The notes beneath the pieces are model-generated. The model ran no database searches. It was not told the origin of the DNA and saw nothing but the letters and a program-made list of their open reading frames with translations. This document shows positions 62,113 to 64,000 of a stretch of 64,000 bases of DNA, piece by piece (the first letter of the stretch is position 1; every line of letters starts with the position of its first letter). The position numbers were made by a program, and so were the translations under genes. The DNA is from Bacteroidales bacterium UBA6431 (lineage in GTDB: Bacteria; Bacteroidota; Bacteroidia; Bacteroidales; UBA932): NCBI GenBank assembly GCA_002439095.1, contig DJOT01000051.1:25472-89471 (forward strand), in the 5' to 3' direction.

Positions 62113-62531
62113 ATGTATCTGCATCAAAAAAACTGGTGGAACTTCAATTACAATAAGGAAGCCGTTATGAACAGGCTTGGCACATCAGGGCTATGCAGGG
62201 GCTGATGCTTGGCCGGATGACTTCTCTGGGATTTGATTTTCAGGATGAGGCTATGCTCACCACAATGTCATTGGAACTTGTGCGTTCCAGTGAGATTGAA
62301 GGTGAGGACATAGCAGTCAATGAAAGGCAACGTAAAATCATCAATATGCAGTTCGATGGATTTTTCGGGAAACTGACATCGGGCAAGTGGGCGAAAATCG
62401 GGAAATGTTTGACAGACACGGCTCTCAATGATATTCGGGATCTTGTAAATAAAGGACTATTGAAGAAAAACGATGAAGGTGGTCGAAGTACAAACTATTC
62501 CTTGGTCATTGAGCCTGCGGACAATGGATAG
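62113..62531 (+). pseudogene. Fic-family protein remnant (frameshift and core deletion)
   Basis: From ATG 62113 the frame reads MYLHQKNWWNFNYNKEAV, typical of the DUF4172 N-terminus of Fic proteins, then stops at 62203. The expected continuation (HIRAMQGLMLGRM...SSEIEGE) is in another frame from about 62181, so there is a frameshift near 62178. Soon after, the sequence jumps to a Fic C-terminal winged helix (FDGFFGKLTSGKWAKIGKC, DTALNDIRDLVNKG, GGRSTNYSL). The whole catalytic HPFx(D/E)GN(G/K)R core is missing. Intact relatives AMPylate target proteins; this one cannot. Confidence 0.82.
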
Positions 62532-62558
62532 CCACATTCAGATCTCCGCCCAGATACG

Positions 62559-62706
62559 TAAGCGTCTCCGCGATTGCGTTGCGGCCGCTTCAGGTTAGAG
62601 CATTTTCCACATATTTCGCTATAACCCGAAATCACGAAAGCCACAGGATGACGATTCCAGGGCTAGGTTAGAGCATTCTGCTGTCATTATGCTATAACCC
62701 ATTATC
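62559..62706. repeat. 148-bp repeat module C, copy 2
   Basis: Ungapped partner of 60451-60598. In this copy the second inverted repeat is nearly perfect: GGTTAGAGCAT against ATGCTATAACC. Confidence 0.85.
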
Positions 62707-62765
62707 AAACTGATTTTACACGGAATCAAGGCGAATGTACGAAAGAGAAAGAATAACTGCAACTT

Positions 62766-62820
62766 GGATAGTCACTATCAAGTTCCAGCCATTTCAAAAC
62801 AGACTGCCCATTTCAGCTCC
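62766..62820. repeat. Repeat module A, copy 2
   Basis: Partner of 60038-60099. Here it directly abuts module B, whereas copy 1 has about 120 nt of other sequence between A and B. Confidence 0.75.
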
Positions 62821-62920
62821 GCAAGAATGCTCCGAGGATTGTCACAAGACTGAATGCCGCGGCACCTGACTCGCTTTTTGTGTTGTGTCGAGACGACATG
62901 CGGCCAGAGCAGAATCCGAG
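62821..62920. repeat. Repeat module B, copy 2
   Basis: Partner of 60219-60352 without the segment between the GCACCT copies. It lies 43 nt past the stop of the AAA/PD-(D/E)XK gene, so it is that gene's 3' flank. Confidence 0.8.
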
Positions 62921-62963
62921 ACTGCCCACTCTCCGGAAGATTGGCGCTCAGAAGAGAAGCGCC

Positions 62964-64000
62964 TCACACATATTCCACAAGCCAATCTTCCAGAGACCGT
63001 GTGGAAGAGGAAATGTTCACACCGACTTTCACCAACTTCTTGCCGGTCTCACTCCTGAACGGAATCATATACCCTCTGTCATCTATCTGTCGGAGAGCCG
63101 CTTCAGCTGAAGAATCCACCTTGAACTCAAACACATAGACCGCATCATCCGCCACACAGACGGCATCGGCCCGACCGACGGCGGATTTGACTTCTGTATG
63201 AATATAATAGCCGAGGAGTGAGAATATCAGATAAATCATTGTCTGATAATGCTTTTCAGTCTTGTTCTCAAGATCATTCGGCATCGCCGACATGTAGGTC
63301 TGCATTCTCGTCAGAGCCGCGTTTATGTCTCCTTTTCTTAAAGCGAGACAGAACTGAAGCACAAATGAGGAACCCAATGGATCCTGACTGCGATAGCGTG
63401 CGAGCAATGATTTCAGAAAACCGTTCCTGACCTCCTTGTTCGGATAGCCCAAAGTGTACGAGTCAAAAGTCTTATCATAAGACTTAATGGTCAAATAGCC
63501 AGTCTGGTACAGCATCGGAATCGAGTCATCGCTCAGTTCCGGAGAGACATCGAACGTGTCGAGGGATATACCCGACATTCCGTCAAGAGCGCGTTCGTCA
63601 ATCGGGTGCCGCTCAAGTCTTTCCACAAGACAGGTCGGGGTGCCGGACTCATACCAATATGAGCCGAAAGACCTTGTCGCGAAGCATTTCATCAGACTGT
63701 AAGGATTATAGATGTCCTCCGATTTCTCACAGAAATGATAACCGTCATAATTCTCCTTCAGCAGGGCAAATGCTTCCGGAACACTTATTCCCTGATCCTC
63801 GGCCAGTTTTTTGGCCGATTCCTGAAAATTCGTCTCAAGTTCCGTCTGCGAGATGCCGCAGATAGCGGAATATTCAGGGATCATCGAAATGTTCATCAGA
63901 TTATTCAGTTCACTGAATATGCTCAACTGGGCGAATTTGTTGATTCCGGTAATGAACACGAAGCGGAGATACGGATCCAGACTTTTGATGGGGCTGTAGA
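62964..64000 (-). CDS. AAA-ATPase-like/PD-(D/E)XK nuclease family protein (DUF1703 type), 5' partial
   Basis: About 345 residues visible; the frame runs through the right edge without a start (YSPIKSLDPYLRFVFITG precedes the GTG at 63959), so the Walker A part is outside the window. Visible are GINKFAQLSIFSELNNLM, ENYDGYHFCE and YNPYSLMKCF of the AAA-like domain, a linker with ALRKGDINAALTRMQTYMSA, and the C-terminal nuclease fold with GRADAVCVADDAVYVFEFKVD (Asp, then ExK, in two blocks: GRADAVCVADDAVY and VFEFKVD). The family is often multicopy in Bacteroidetes genomes; its function is not established. Confidence 0.88.
   Translation of the reverse strand, partial: YSPIKSLDPYLRFVFITGINKFAQLSIFSELNNLMNISMIPEYSAICGISQTELETNFQESAKKLAEDQGISVPEAFALLKENYDGYHFCEKSEDIYNPYSLMKCFATRSFGSYWYESGTPTCLVERLERHPIDERALDGMSGISLDTFDVSPELSDDSIPMLYQTGYLTIKSYDKTFDSYTLGYPNKEVRNGFLKSLLARYRSQDPLGSSFVLQFCLALRKGDINAALTRMQTYMSAMPNDLENKTEKHYQTMIYLIFSLLGYYIHTEVKSAVGRADAVCVADDAVYVFEFKVDSSAEAALRQIDDRGYMIPFRSETGKKLVKVGVNISSSTRSLEDWLVEYV

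Noticed and set aside
1..64000. CRISPR array or riboswitch
   Set aside because: No regularly spaced short repeats and no recognisable riboswitch leader were seen anywhere; the only repeats are modules A, B and C.

Overview
The window reads as a chromosome segment of a gut-type Bacteroidales bacterium with fairly high GC. Many start regions carry the Bacteroidetes -7 box TAnnTTTG, Shine-Dalgarno sequences are scarce, and the gene content fits: pyruvate:ferredoxin oxidoreductase, a CarboxypepD_reg/TonB-type outer-membrane barrel, M16 zinc protease, TldD/TldE, TIGR02757, and an AAA/PD-(D/E)XK (DUF1703-type) protein. An uncultured Bacteroidales lineage is likely; the species cannot be named from the sequence.

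Region 1 (1-18.7 kb) is a pectin locus aimed at the rhamnogalacturonan-I backbone and homogalacturonan fragments. It holds a partial exo-rhamnogalacturonan lyase-like protein (PL26/YetA type), two GH2 enzymes, an oligogalacturonate lyase (PL22), two GH28 enzymes, and one 1848-residue polypeptide joining PL11, GH106 and GH105. The last two arms leave a shared divergent promoter at about 10.3 kb. No SusC/SusD pair is in view. A YefM-type antitoxin and a YoeB-fold 'toxin' with an extra C-terminal domain sit inside the locus.

Region 2 (18.7-51.1 kb) is mostly housekeeping. It runs from nifJ, an M16 protease, and a ferredoxin-esterase-LysR/amidohydrolase fusion operon to a DUF1573 protein with parE and an acyltransferase, then rpsF-rpsR-rplI. 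A closely packed 12-gene run follows (POT transporter, LpxL-like acyltransferase, M20 peptidase, TIGR02757, zeta-type kinase, TldD, TldE, SlyD-like FKBP, GT2, TrkA, GrpE, DnaJ), then rplS, tRNA-Arg(ACG), an outer-membrane barrel with a membrane-spanning TPR-HTH regulator and a LiaF-like protein, and a small acidic protein.

Region 3 (about 51.2-60.0 kb) is AT-richer and looks like an integrated mobile element: tyrosine recombinase, excisionase-like HTH protein, a protein with family-A polymerase palm motifs, unknown genes, a type II restriction-modification pair, a second minimal tyrosine recombinase and an XRE regulator.

Region 4 (60.0-64.0 kb) is repeat-rich. Three noncoding modules (A, B, C) each occur twice, around a nitroreductase/macrodomain-like fusion and a decayed Fic gene, ending in a truncated AAA/PD-(D/E)XK gene at the window edge.

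The items that most deserve follow-up are the PL11-GH106-GH105 fusion, the YoeB-like fusion lacking all the classical catalytic residues, the LysR-amidohydrolase fusion, the polymerase-like protein of the mobile element, and the paired 148-bp hairpin repeats.
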